Below, piece by piece: positions 13,930 through 24,571 of a stretch of 64,000 bases of DNA. A model generated the notes under the pieces. That model made no database searches, was not told the DNA's origin, and saw only the letters and a program-made list of their open reading frames with translations. Source of the DNA: Salminus brasiliensis (taxonomy: Eukaryota; Chordata; Actinopteri; Characiformes; Bryconidae); NCBI RefSeq assembly GCF_030463535.1, contig NC_132879.1, positions 48,189,094 through 48,253,093 of the forward strand, in the 5' to 3' direction. The translations under genes and the position numbers were made by a program. The number at the start of each line of letters is the position of its first letter. The stretch's first letter is position 1.

Positions 13930-14766
13930 TGTTGACCAGCATAGGGTATGTTTTCATTTGAGTTTGATGGTTAAGCTGGTCTACAAGCATGATTAACCTA
14001 ATCAAACTTGACATCCAGTTTGACCAAGATTGACCATGCTGGTTGATCAGCATGACCAGCAAGACCAAGCCGGTCGACCAGTATGACCAAGTTGGTCGGC
14101 CAGCATGACTAGCAAGACCAAGCTGGTCATTGAGCATAACTAGAAAAATCATGATGGTCGACCAGCATGACCAAGCTGGTTGTTGAGCATAACTAGAAAC
14201 ATCAAGCTGGTAAACCAGCGTGACCAATTTGGTCGGCCAGCTTGACTAGCTAGACCAAGCTGGTTGACTAGCATAACCACGTTGGTCGACCAGCATGACC
14301 AAACTGGTCATTGAACATGACTAGCAACACCAAGATGGTCGACCAGCATGACCAATAAGACCAAGCTGGCCATTGAGCATAACTAGAAACACTAAGCTGG
14401 TCGACCAGCAAGACCAAGCTGGTCATTGAGCATGACTAGCAACACCAAGATGGTCGACCAGAATGACCAAGCTGGTCATTGAGCATAACTAGAAACACCA
14501 AGCTGGTCGACCAGCAAGACTAAGCTGGTCATTGAGCATGACTAGCAACATCAAGCTGCTCGACCAACATGACCAAGGTGATGAACCAGCATGACCAGAA
14601 TGAGAAAGCTGATCAACCAGCCTGACCAGAATGACCAAGTTGATCAACCAGCAAGACCAGCAAGACTGGTTGACCAGCTTTTCAACCACATTGGCCATCA
14701 AAGACCAGCTTGATCATCCAAAACCAGCTACCAGCAAAAGCTGGTCTGGATTTTTCAGCAGGGTTA
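13930..14766. repeat. Palindromic minisatellite array downstream of wnt16
   Basis: About 830 bases are built from variants of GACCAGCATGACCAAGCTGGT. In the best-ordered part (about 14368-14530) the phrase GCTGGTCATTGAGCAT recurs every 52-54 bases. Units contain the self-complementary core CTGGTCGACCAG, so a single strand can fold into many hairpins. The right edge ends in AAGCTGGTCTGGATTTTTCAGCAGGGTT, which looks like the terminus of a known kind of fish inverted-repeat element; a matching left terminus is not visible. Minus-strand ORFs of up to 105 codons across it are repeats (DQLSW-like) and not genes. Confidence 0.93.
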
Positions 14767-14911
14767 TCGCTTACCCAAAATGCAGTCGATCAGCCAAGAT
14801 ATGTTTGGTATTAGAATGAAAGACTCTATGCTGACAGTGCTAACAAACACTGGACTTAGACTTGTCACCAATTTCATCTTTGCAAATATCCGGCCAATAA
14901 GATCTCCCAAT

Positions 14912-15100
14912 CTGTTATTACAAGGATGTTCATGTTCAACAGGAGATGACAGACGTGCTACTTCTTAATCAGAGAGAGATGTTCTGATCCTCTTCTGATG
15001 AGCAGTCTCTTTCACCGTCTTAGACTGGCTGCGTATACAGACAAGATCATGGACAACATTGCCAAGACAGTTAAATATCTAAGCAGAAGATTCAATCTTT
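14912..15100 (+). repeat. Direct duplication, right copy (wnt16 3' region)
   Basis: Nearly perfect second copy of 13443-13634, 189 bases long. It begins CTGTTATTACAAGGATGTTC and ends AGCAGAAGATTCAATCTTT. The copies are 1469 bases apart start to start. Flanking sequence differs on both sides, so the shared block is sharply bounded. Confidence 0.95.
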
Positions 15101-15835
15101 GAATCATGAAACGCATCTTAATTTCTTTCACACAAAAAAATCGATGTGGTTTAGAATACTGTATGACTTCAAAAAAATCTGAAATATACATTTCCACAGA
15201 GCTGAACGGTGAAACAGCCATTAAGTAACTTGAACCATCCCATGCATTGCAGTGGACAGTAATGAAGTTCTAATTTCAGGCAAAATGTTTAATGAAGGCA
15301 CATCTATTCCTTTTTATTATTTTGTATTTGTTAACTTGTTTAAGTAGCTTCTGAAGCAAACACACTAATAGGGAATGTATTTACCGTGGTGTGTGTTAGC
15401 ATCATTAGTCTAGCATCTCCTTTTGTAAATTGAGGAATCACAAATCAGATACCCAGCATGTCTTGGCTGATTGACTGCATCTGGGTTAAGTGATCAATCA
15501 TATTAACTGGATTTACGCTTACCATCCCTTAAGTTCTTTTATCTAAGGTCAGTATTTGAAGAAGGAAGCTTCCCTTTTTTGTCAGTAACCAGCTGCCTAC
15601 GTATGGAATGTATTCTTACTATCATTTGGCTGCTTTAATTGCTGTTAGCCAAATGATTAGGACGTACTTGGAAAATGCAGCAACTATATGCTTGTTTAAA
15701 GTTGTGTATTTGAGGTAATATAGTCAGTGTAAGTGCAGTTCACAAAATGAAGTACCTTTTCCAAAAGCGTAGCTGAGAAATGTATTTTTTATTATTGTTA
15801 TTCTAACTGTGAACTGAAGTGTTCGTCTTGTACAT

Positions 15836-15841
15836 ATTAAA
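15836..15841 (+). promoter_or_regulatory. Candidate wnt16 polyadenylation signal (ATTAAA)
   Basis: ATTAAA in TACATATTAAATTATG is followed within 40 bases by GT-rich sequence (GTGTGATCTGTGATCTG), the usual arrangement of a cleavage site. It would give a 3' UTR of about 2.6 kb that includes the minisatellite and both duplicated blocks. An earlier site cannot be excluded; AATAAA also occurs near 16313. Confidence 0.3.
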
Positions 15842-17538
15842 TTATGTATTTAGTGTCCAGCATCAGGTGTGATCTGTGATCTGTAATACGTTTCTGATGA
15901 TGGCTGTCCCCTTTAACCCCTTCACTCACTGAATGTGCTTTGATTCTGCCTTTATGCATTCTTTCTGTCTCTACAAGAAGTAGTGATTTGCTAGAAGTCA
16001 CAGACTTGTGCCAAATACCACAAGTGCTTTCTCTTAAAACGAACCCTTAAAAGCTAGCGCAAGTGACCCCTTAACACATCCCCGCTCCCTGAGTAAGCAA
16101 GAGGACGGCAGTTATTTAGAGCTGAAGCTAAACTGTCACAGGCAGCACACGCATGCATGCTTGTTTGGATAACTGCTCCAAATGAACAGGAGGTTGGTGT
16201 CTGTCAGGTCAAGTCTGACTTTTACAGTAACAGAATACTCCTTCACACTGAGCTTATCTCTCATGTCCTGAACACGAAGTTTTTAATTTCTGCAATGCAC
16301 CAATTTTTTTGAATAAAAGATCAAACATTAAAAATAATGTACTTAACCGTGGAGTAATAAACCATGCATGGAATTCAAAGTTATTCCAGTATTACTTTAT
16401 CTTTAAGATGATTGAGAATGCCAATTCAATGCCAATGAATAAATACATAAATACATAAAATATCTGATATCTGTAAACAACGACTATGGAAAAGAATAAA
16501 GTGATTGACAGCCTTGGCTGGAAGAGACTTGTCGTCTGCAGGACCTGCATCGAGCCCTTTCTGCCTGTTCTGCTTCTGCGCTATGAGCTAAATGAAGTCG
16601 GTCTGAGACACACTTGGTCTGAGAGAGGGGGGAGGGTCTACCCAATAAGTAAGAGAGCCTGGCTCCACCTCTGCGCAGTCTTCTCTGCGCAGACTCTGGT
16701 TGCAAATTTAACAACATGGTGGACAGCTTTGGCTTCATTCCTATAAAGCAAAAGGGATTGGAATCACGGCGGCCATGTTTTCCACAGTCATTGGCTCTGA
16801 GCAATTATCTGGAGAAAGCGATGAGTTCAGTATCATCACACATCTCCAGTCATCATGCTAATTTCCAGTTGTAAACTGTAGATTTATCAAATTCATACAT
16901 TTTCCATAATTAATATCATCAAGTTAAATGCTAATTACTCAGTATCAGGTCACACCATGAGATCCTGCTCTCAGGAGGGACTCGCTGTAACACTCTGGAG
17001 TAAATAAGAAGCAGAGGCTAGGCGTCAAAGTCAGTGAGCACACTCTTTATCGAAGCCATCTCTCACACTCGCAATCCAATAAAATGATTTCTTTTGGACA
17101 ACATCTGAACCGTTGTGTTTCATGGTGTGTTTCGCGGTTGTTTATGCTTGCTGTGCTTTTGACTTTTTTGACCCGCAGCCGATCTTCTTCAAACGTCTAA
17201 ATAAGATTTGACCGCTGTTCCGTTCATTTCGGTGAAACGACTTCTCAAGTTCATTCCGGACAGGAATGCACAGTTCTGCAAACAATCCTCTCCCTGCAAC
17301 AAAGTGTCAATCATCATCCTCTCCAGCAAACATCCTGGCCAGCCATGGCTCCGCTGAGCTGAAACCAGGCCAGTTGCAGACAGAATCTTGTTGGTTAGGT
17401 AAGCTAATGCTAAAGCCTTTGATTGTATGCTGTACTGTGGAAGAGTATGGAAAAACACTCCTAGGGATTTTTGAAGCGGAAGTAAGTACAGAGAAGACAC
17501 TCATTTATGTTGTAAAGTACAATTACTCTATATTTGCT

Positions 17539-17703
17539 TAATTTTACCCCTTAAACAGGCTATGGACCGCCAATGGGCTGAAAGTGTTAAGTACAAACAT
17601 CTATTACCAAAGAATAGCCTCACCAGTTTGTACAGAAGTAGAACTGTAGTTACTGAGTTATGCGCCTTAGTGTGTAATAAGCCTTCAGTAAAAAGGGGTT
17701 AAT
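17539..17703 (-). mobile_element. TTAA-ended short element (family B)
   Basis: It starts TTAATTTTACCCCTTAAACA and ends AAAAAGGGGTTAA. The interior holds CTTAGTGTGTAATAAGCCTT, the reverse complement of the phrase in the copies at 8585 and 52588. About 165 bases long with no coding capacity. TTAA at both ends suggests a piggyBac-type MITE. Confidence 0.7.
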
Positions 17704-18004
17704 ATACTTGGGGAAGTTTATGGTATAATGTTATGTTGTATTTAATTGTTTTTGTGTTAAATACAGCAAATAAAAATAAATGGTGCCATAAACTGTGCCA
17801 CATTCCTGTAGAAGATTTGTGCACTTACTAACACTCAGAAAAACATCAAAACGTTTTTTTTTAACAGGGATGGTATATGACTGTAATTAATGGTGGGTAG
17901 TAACAAGTTAATTGTACTCAAGTAACATTAAAGTATTTGAAGGAATTATACTTCCCTGAGTTATTAAATTCTGATGCTTTTGATTCACTGAAGTACGAGT
18001 AGGT

Positions 18005-18574
18005 GGTATAGCAGGTAGTGTGTGTGGATCACAGCTCTTGGGGTTGTGGATCTGATCCTTGCTCTGGTCTCTTGTCTGTGAGGAGTTTGGTATGATCACC
18101 TCCCAAAAACACACATGATTGGGAATTGGCATGCTAAATTGTCCATAGGGGTGGATGAATGGATGTGTGTGATGGACTGGCACCTTGTCCAGGGGTTATT
18201 GAGACCACAAACTCTTTTTAATGGGAGACCTGGCCAAGAAGGCACACCGTTAAGTCCTATTAGGCAATGTTTGCAATGCCACCAGGCAGTTATTTCCAGT
18301 TACATGAATAGGATATGAATAGGGAGAGACCAAACTACTGGAAACTAAAGGTCAATTTACCATTTCAAAAACATATTTTGAATTACTGATAAAATCTGAT
18401 GAATAGTTTGTAGCACAAAATAAATAATTATATTTTTGTAGCACAAAATAATTATGCACAAAAAAACATTATTGGCTCGTTCAGGCTACTGCGCTTGCAC
18501 AGATCTCCACATCAAGGGGAAGGCGGGAGTTTATCCGTAAACAGACGCCATGTTGAGCATTACTTCAGGCCGTG
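18005..18574 (+). repeat. SINE-like head plus chimeric 520-base repeat, copy 1
   Basis: 18005-18052 resembles a decayed tRNA-derived SINE head (GGGTTGTGGATCTGATCC near a B-box position). 18053-18240 carries the common fish SINE body (CATGCTAAATTGTCCATAGG, GATGGACTGGCACCTTGTCC). The rest, to 18574, is not recognised as SINE yet recurs with it at 21112-21629, ending with CGCCATGTTGAGCATTACTT. Read side by side the copies are highly similar, with several small indels. Confidence 0.8.
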
Positions 18575-20851
18575 GCCAGGCACCTCATTAATAACGTCTC
18601 TGGCAATTTCCATAACCATATTGAAAGCAAACTTACTAAAATACATAATATAAACATAAAATCCAGCTTAAGAATAGCTATTACACGATTCCAGTATAAG
18701 GTATTTTAACAAAGCTTTAAACTCACTCAAGGAGACAAAATCATCCAGCTGTAATTTGTTCTGAAGGTTATTCCATGACCGTGGTGCAAAGTAGAAGAGC
18801 GGTTTTCTGCCCAGTTTTATATTAATATGGGTAACACTACCGAGAGCAGCCTTATAGAAGAATTAATTATAGCAGTTATTAATATGTGATAGAAAATATT
18901 GACCAGGAAGAAGCTGGATAGATGGATGACTTTCACTCAGTGACACATTAGTCATTAACACATTTTTACCAGTGACCAGTTTCTACCGTTTGTGTGAGGA
19001 GTCCAATAAGGAGTCTTCAGTTCTGATAGGTATGTTCTCGTGCAGTCCTGTAAGTTACTCAGCACTAGTTTTCATACTTTTTACTTCTGCTTAAGTACTC
19101 AAATACAAGTACTACAGTACTTTTACTACAGACTATATGGCACCAGTGTAACCATACTCTTACTCAAGTATGTTTTTAGACTTCTCTATACCTCTGATTG
19201 TAATGTTTTTTCAGTATATCCTTGTTGTAAGAGGTAGGCTCTTGCATCCCCAGAGTAGATGTGAAGGCCAGGCGGAGCATGAGTGATTAGGCCAGGGAGT
19301 GAACATGAACATGGGGAGGAGGCCGAGAAGTTAACCCACCCTGGTGAGACAACCAACTCAGACTAATGAGTCCATGTGGAGGAATCTGTCTGCAGGTCTA
19401 GCCAACTGTACAAACGACTGCCAAAATATCTTTTCCCTTGTGCCTTTACGCTCATCCCTTTCCTTACAGAGCTCCGTTTATTGTCCCAGTAAAAGGTAAG
19501 GTATGCAGATGTGTGAGCTTTGCCCAAAGCAGCCCAGTGTTCTACAGACCTTCTGCCATGGCAGTTTTGTTCTCTTACAGTCTTGCTAATGATGTGGAAC
19601 TCCTTCGCTAAATGTACTGTGTGCAACTCAGTGAAAGCCACATGAGCTAGGCCAGCTCCCCAACTGTCAAAACAATGAGAAAATGTTTCTGCGGGGGTTG
19701 AAATGAGATCGTACAATTTCTGGGATTATGGGATTTTTTTTTCCCCTTCGTAATCCCTTAATGTAATTATTCTACGTTTTTCTTTGGGCCTTTAGGTTCG
19801 GCACCAGTGGACATGAGGTATGTACATGCAGTAAGCAAGATTAAGAGAAACCAGTGCTGCTGAAGTACATGGAACTGTGCAGCCACTGTGGGACACATAG
19901 TCTAACTCGCTAACTGGACTGGACTGCAGTGGTGTGGTCGGCAGGGGGGCGTGGAGAGGGGCACACACAGCGTTTTCATGTTAATTTGCTCCATGCTGGT
20001 ATGTGGAGAGCAAACCTCTAACTCACTTGGGCAATGGCTCATCTTTTGTGTGTCTCTGAATGGTCAGTGATGGCCAACCAAGCATAGAGTTACAGCCCCA
20101 AGCCAAAAGTAATGCTCTTTTCAGTCTCCCGTTTCCCTGCACTCTGCGAGGGGTGTTGTGGTCTGTAAGCGTTCCCAGAAGTCTGTGGGGGCTCGTGGAC
20201 GACTCTAGCAGCACTGTTGAAGGCCTGAGGGGGTTTGGATTAGTGGTGGATTCTCTCTGCCAGTAAGTGTTTCTTTAATAATCGCAATCAATCAGCCTGC
20301 CTTACGCACAGTGTCTCTCTGTATGTTTCTCTCTCTCTCTTTGTGTCTCTCTCTCAGTCACCCGCCAGTTTTTCTTTTGTGGGCTTTTTTCTGCATATCC
20401 TCACATTTCGTGACAGACTGAATGTACAAAGTGAAAGCTGAAGTCCATCACAGAAGACTCTGGGTGTCTGTTGGTCAAGTTTGTTCACTTTCCTTTATAG
20501 TACAGACAGATACAGGTGACAGGATTCAGGTTCAGTCAGGGACACTTAGCCCACAATGCTAACAAGAACAGAGAGCTGGGAACCACATGAAACGACTAGC
20601 AAATGTGTTGAATGATGCTCTATCTTTTATTCCTGTGGCAAGATGAGCATATTGAGGAAAGTATTCCAGGATTAATCCAGTGTGCAGCTATTTGTCTCCA
20701 TCTAGTGGACAGGCTGACACTCTAAGGAGCAGTCTCTGCAGTGGTACAATCACACATTAGACTACATTACATCAAAAACGTCACTGTATTATAATGCTAC
20801 AATGCTAAATATGTATAAATTAAAATGAAATGGAATGCAAAAATGTGATAT

Positions 20852-22050
20852 ACGCTCACTGAGCACATTATTAGAAACATCTGTACACCTACATATTCAT
20901 CCAGTTATCCAGACGTGCATATAAAATCACGCAGATACTGGCCAGGTGATGTTCACATCAGTCATCAGAAAATTTATGATATCAGTATTTTGATTGTGGC
21001 ATTATTGTTGGTGCCAGATGGGCTGGTTTGAGTATTTCTGGAACGGCTGATCCCTAGATTTCGTATTCTGTTCTTAATAATAATGCAGAAAATACTATGA
21101 GTTTGGTAACGGATCCTTGCTCTGGTGTCTTGTCTGTGAGGAATTCCCAAACACACATGATTGGGAATTGGCATGCTAAATTGTCCATAGGGGTGGATGA
21201 ATGGATGTGTGTGATGGACTGGCACCTTGTCCAGGGGTTATTGAGACCACAAACTCTTTTTAATGGGAGACCTGGCCAAGATAGCACACCGTTACGTACT
21301 TATAGGCAATGTTTGCAACGCCACCAGGCAGTTATTTCCAGTTACATGAATAGGATATGAATAGGGAGAGACCAAACTACTGGAAACTAAAGGTCAATTT
21401 ACCGTTTCAAAAACATATTTTAAATTACTGATAAAATCGAATAAAAAACTGATGAATAGTTTGCAGCACAAAATAAATAATTATATTTTATAGCGCAAAA
21501 TAATTATGCACAAAAAACACGGTTTATTGGCTCGTTCAGGCTACTGCGCTCGCGCAGATCTCCACATCAAGGGGAAGGCAGGAGTTTATCTGTAAACAGA
21601 CGCCATGTTGAGCATTACTTCAGGCCGTGACCTATCATGTTTAGCATGTTTTGTGGGGTCCCACAATGTTCTATTTTAGGGCCTCTGAAACAGTTGTTAA
21701 TTATGAGAGTACTGCAGGTGTGAGGGTGAAGAACTGAAGTACAGAGTTTAAGGTGTAGAATGAACAACTCTAGTCTCTAGAGTTTCTTCAGGATGGAAGA
21801 ACGGAGAATGGAGAGTCAAGAGAGGTCAAAAGAGAACAGCCCGCCTAGTTTGAGCAGAAAAAGACTAGGGTGACTCACAGCTCTGTACAACTGTGGAGAG
21901 CAGAAGAGCATTCAGCAGCCCAAATTCAGCAGCCCAGGCAGGTGGCGGTGGTGTAATGGTGTGGGAAATGTTTTCTTGGTACACTTTGGGCCCATTAACA
22001 CCATGAGTTTAGTGTTCCTAATAAGGTCCTCAAGAAGTGTACTGGAGTGT
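20852..22050 (+). mobile_element. Tc1-like transposon remnant, interrupted
   Basis: The left end, CGCTCACTGAGCACATTATT, and the right end, GTGTTCCTAATAAGGTCCTC, are imperfect inverted repeats of a Tc1-like type common in fish. Remnants of the transposase reading frame are visible, for example GTGTGGGAAATGTTTTCTTG followed by GTACACTTTGGGCCCATT (about 21960-22000), which decodes to a WGNVFLVHFGPI-like piece. The middle is replaced by the 520-base repeat copy at 21112-21629. No intact transposase frame remains. Confidence 0.75.
21112..21629 (+). repeat. Chimeric 520-base repeat, copy 2, inside a Tc1-like remnant
   Basis: Second copy of 18053-18574. It lacks the SINE head and a short piece (TTTGGTATGATCACCTCC) but keeps both the SINE body and the unrecognised second half in the same order. 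Because it sits within Tc1-like sequence at 20852-22050, it must have arrived after that element. Confidence 0.85.
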
Positions 22051-22079
22051 GTTCCCATTTTTAGTTTTCCCCTCAAATG

Positions 22080-22085
22080 TTTATT
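22080..22085 (-). promoter_or_regulatory. Candidate polyadenylation signal of the opsin gene
   Basis: TTTATT on the plus strand gives AATAAA on the minus strand, 205 bases beyond the opsin stop codon at 22290. This lies just past the edge of the Tc1-like remnant, so the 3' UTR would be short and transposon-free. Confidence 0.4.
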
Positions 22086-22289
22086 TTAATTTGGCTACTT
22101 TATATTCATGCCACTTTCAAATGCAACACAGGCACAATTTATGCTCTTATTATTAACATAATTTAGTTTACAAAAGTTTTGTTTAGAACCTCTAGCTGCT
22201 AAAAAGTCGCTGACACCTTGTCTTTCCCAAACTGTTTAACAGTGGCAGCTGTCACTTCTCCGACACTGTGCCTGATGTATCTGGCCGAC

Positions 22290-24571
22290 TCAGCTGGCGG
22301 CTTCAGGTTGAATGCTGTTGGGCGGCAGACGTTTGGTGCCATCCTCCACTGCAGACACGTCAGTATTACTGTCTCGCATAATGGATTTAGGGGTGTAGCA
22401 GCCACACAGTACAATCTGCATGGCACTGTACCGGAACTAGAGCAAGAAAGAGAAGATTAGATATAGTGAGGTATCCATCATGCCTTGAAGCCACAGAATA
22501 TGAGGGATAAGGCCAAATGGGTCTCAAACTTTCATTTGATTCTATGTCTAAGAAAACCCAGAATGGTTGTGCAGCTTAAGTGGTTCCCATTGTCAGGCAG
22601 TTACTAGGCTGTTACTATGTGGTCACAAGGGTAAAAAAATGTTTTGTGTTAAGTAGTTGCTATGGTATTCCTATTGGTTGCTAGGATGTTGCTATGCAGT
22701 TGGTAAGGTGCCTGGCAATTGCTATGGTAAACCAGGCTTTGCTAAGGTCTTCCAGATGGTTGCTGTGGTACACCAGGCATTTGATAAGGTCTTCCAGATG
22801 GTAGCTTTGCAAGCATAGTTAACTCCTTCATTAACTAATGTTTTATCTATGGCTATAAATAGGTGTTAAGGGAAGTACAATGTAAACACTACCTAATGTC
22901 TTACTTATTGGGACACAGCAGGTCTTCACTGTTTCCTTACCTGCTTGTTGGCCAGGAAGAAGATGATGGGGTTGTAGACGGGGCTAGTCTTTGCCAAGTA
23001 GGCAGGCATGGATGCAAGAAGTGGGGATATGTGGAGGTCTGGTAGGAGAATGACAAGTACGGAGACTATAGCATATGGCAGCCAGCAGAAAAAGAAGGAG
23101 CCAATCATGGCTGCCACCATGCATGCAGCCCGTCTGTCCTCATGCTGGCGGGACCTGCCTCCCTGGTTCTCCACACTCAGGTTCAGCTACACACACAAGT
23201 ACAATTAAATTGCAGGCTTTAAAGTTACTGTAAGATTATGCCAGTGGTTTCTCGTCCCAACCCTGAAGTCCATCTACTATCTCCAAATGATCAGCTACTT
23301 AATAAGTCTTTTCTGAGTTGACATGGATGCATTTCAGTAGGAATAACAACAAAACATTAAAAGACGGCAATTCATAAAGCAACTGCACAACACTTATTTT
23401 TTTAGCCATACCTTTCTTATGGAAATCAGTATGTGATAGTAGCAGTATATGATAATTCCAGTGGGCAGCAGGAAGCAGAAGAACCAGTAAGGGATCAGGT
23501 AGCTGTAGCTGGCTGTGGTACGCTCCTCCCAGGCCAAGGAGCAAGAGGTCTGAACTCCCTCTGGCCCATAAGAGCTCCAGCCGAGCAGGGGTGCTGCAGC
23601 CCAGAACAGACAGTGGAGCCACACGAACAGAAGACCTTTACTGCTGCGCCGGATGGTGACCTTGAAGGTGCCCATGGGTTTGCACACCACATTGTAACGC
23701 TCGTAGGCTAGCAAGGTCAGTGTGCAGAGGGAGACAAGGCCTATGAAGAAGATGGGAAGAGAAGAATATGATATTGTCATCACGGTAAATGACCATACTC
23801 AACATACACAAACATGGTGGCTTTACTAGGGAATGATGAACATATATAAACAAGTAATTGTAGAAGTATGAACATCCAGCGGTTTACCACCCATATACTT
23901 CTGCACTGATCAATGTCCGATCCGTAAAACATGCAACGGGGCTTAGCTTTGCAGAGGAAATTTTGGTACCAACTGAGCTGTAGTTGATAGTGCTGAGGCA
24001 TTACATCAACATGGTGCACTGCAGGTAATATCTCCAAGGAATCATCGGTGGTTCTCCTCTTCTATTTCTCACTGATATAACTTAATTATATCTCACACAT
24101 TTGGCTTGAAATATAGGATTTTCACATATAAAGGGTGTAAGTTGACAATCCATCTGACAGATTAAACATTCATCGAGTTAGCAATTACTCACCGAAGTAA
24201 TTGACAGCGAATCCCTGGAACACGCAAAGTTCTCTACCCATAAAGAACTGCCCATAGTAGTTGGTAACTGAAGCGATGGCCGATCCACAGATGGTCATGA
24301 GCAGGTCAGAAATGGCCAGGCTGAGGATAAGGATGTTCATGGGGAAGAAGATCTGGTGATTCTGTACCATGACCACGATAACCAGCGAGTTGTTGAACAC
24401 AGAGAACACGGTGATGAGGAACATCCAAAAAGACAGGATGGCGTATCCCAATGGGGGCAGGAGAGTCGGAACAGGAGAAACATCTGCTTCTGCTTCCTTT
24501 ATGATTCCGTCCGCACTTTGTTCTGTATGTGTGCCGTTCAGATCCAGCACTAAAGCAGGAGTGATTTCCAT
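22290..24571 (-). CDS. parietopsin: Parietopsin-like non-visual opsin (4 coding exons)
   Basis: Exons on the minus strand: 24571-24193, 23740-23412, 23186-22941 and 22436-22290 (stop TGA at 22292-22290). They give 366 residues. Seven transmembrane segments are evident, with ERY after TM3, CWLP in TM6, the Cys116-Cys193 disulfide pair and Lys302 (rhodopsin 296), which binds retinal as a Schiff base. Position 119 (rhodopsin 113) is Gln, and 187 (rhodopsin 181) is Glu in GPEGVQ, so Glu181 must serve as counterion. This Gln113/Glu181 pattern is known for parietopsin of pineal and parietal-eye photoreceptors. The tail FRYSAMQIVLCGC gives helix 8 and palmitoylation-type cysteines. The first intron matches the rhodopsin intron in TM3; rhodopsin's second intron is absent. 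NPxxY is NPIIF. The start MEITP has a good context (atcATGg). An in-frame ATG at 24697 would add 42 residues but is weak. Paralogue identity is inferred without a tree. Confidence 0.85.
22568..22810. repeat. Degenerate minisatellite in opsin intron 3
   Basis: Loose repeats of a GTTGCTATGGTAT / GGTTGCTAGGATGTTGCTAT type about 20 bases long are followed by two copies of AAGGTCTTCCAGATGGT. This is a common style of decayed fish minisatellite. It lies between opsin exons 3 and 4. Confidence 0.7.

Larger units (their letters stand above)
15900..20850. other. Spacer between wnt16 and the opsin gene, repeats only
   Basis: No gene recognised. It holds a family B element (17539-17703), the left copy of a 520-base chimeric repeat (18053-18574) and a SINE-like head at 18005-18052. 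A GC-richer complex block at about 16480-16830 (including GGATTGGAATCACGGCGGCC) gives ORFs on both strands without family resemblance and may be regulatory. A 117-codon minus-strand ORF at 19363-19716 is unrecognised. The gene fam3c, which follows WNT16 in mammals, is not seen. Confidence 0.5.

Noticed and set aside
13930-14766. CRISPR-like array of regularly spaced repeats
   Set aside because: The genome is eukaryotic; units are degenerate, palindromic and lack unique equal-length spacers. It is a minisatellite.
16484-16804. 106-codon minus-strand and 86-codon plus-strand ORFs
   Set aside because: Overlapping frames in a GC-richer block with no protein similarity that I can identify.
19363-19716. 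117-codon minus-strand ORF in the wnt16-opsin spacer
   Set aside because: No recognisable motif, no splice context, and typical length for chance in this much sequence; left unannotated as a gene.
20852-22050. Active Tc1 transposase gene
   Set aside because: Only short frame remnants remain, and the element is interrupted by another repeat.
15900-22289. fam3c expected next to wnt16
   Set aside because: No exon resembling FAM3C was found on either strand in the window.
22199-22426. Minus-strand 75-codon ORF as the opsin C-terminal exon
   Set aside because: It is in a different frame from the exon starting FRYSAMQIVLCGC at 22436, which has a proper acceptor (TTGCTCTAG), phase 0 and opsin-like residues.
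23433-23711. 92-codon plus-strand ORF
   Set aside because: Antisense shadow of opsin exon 2.
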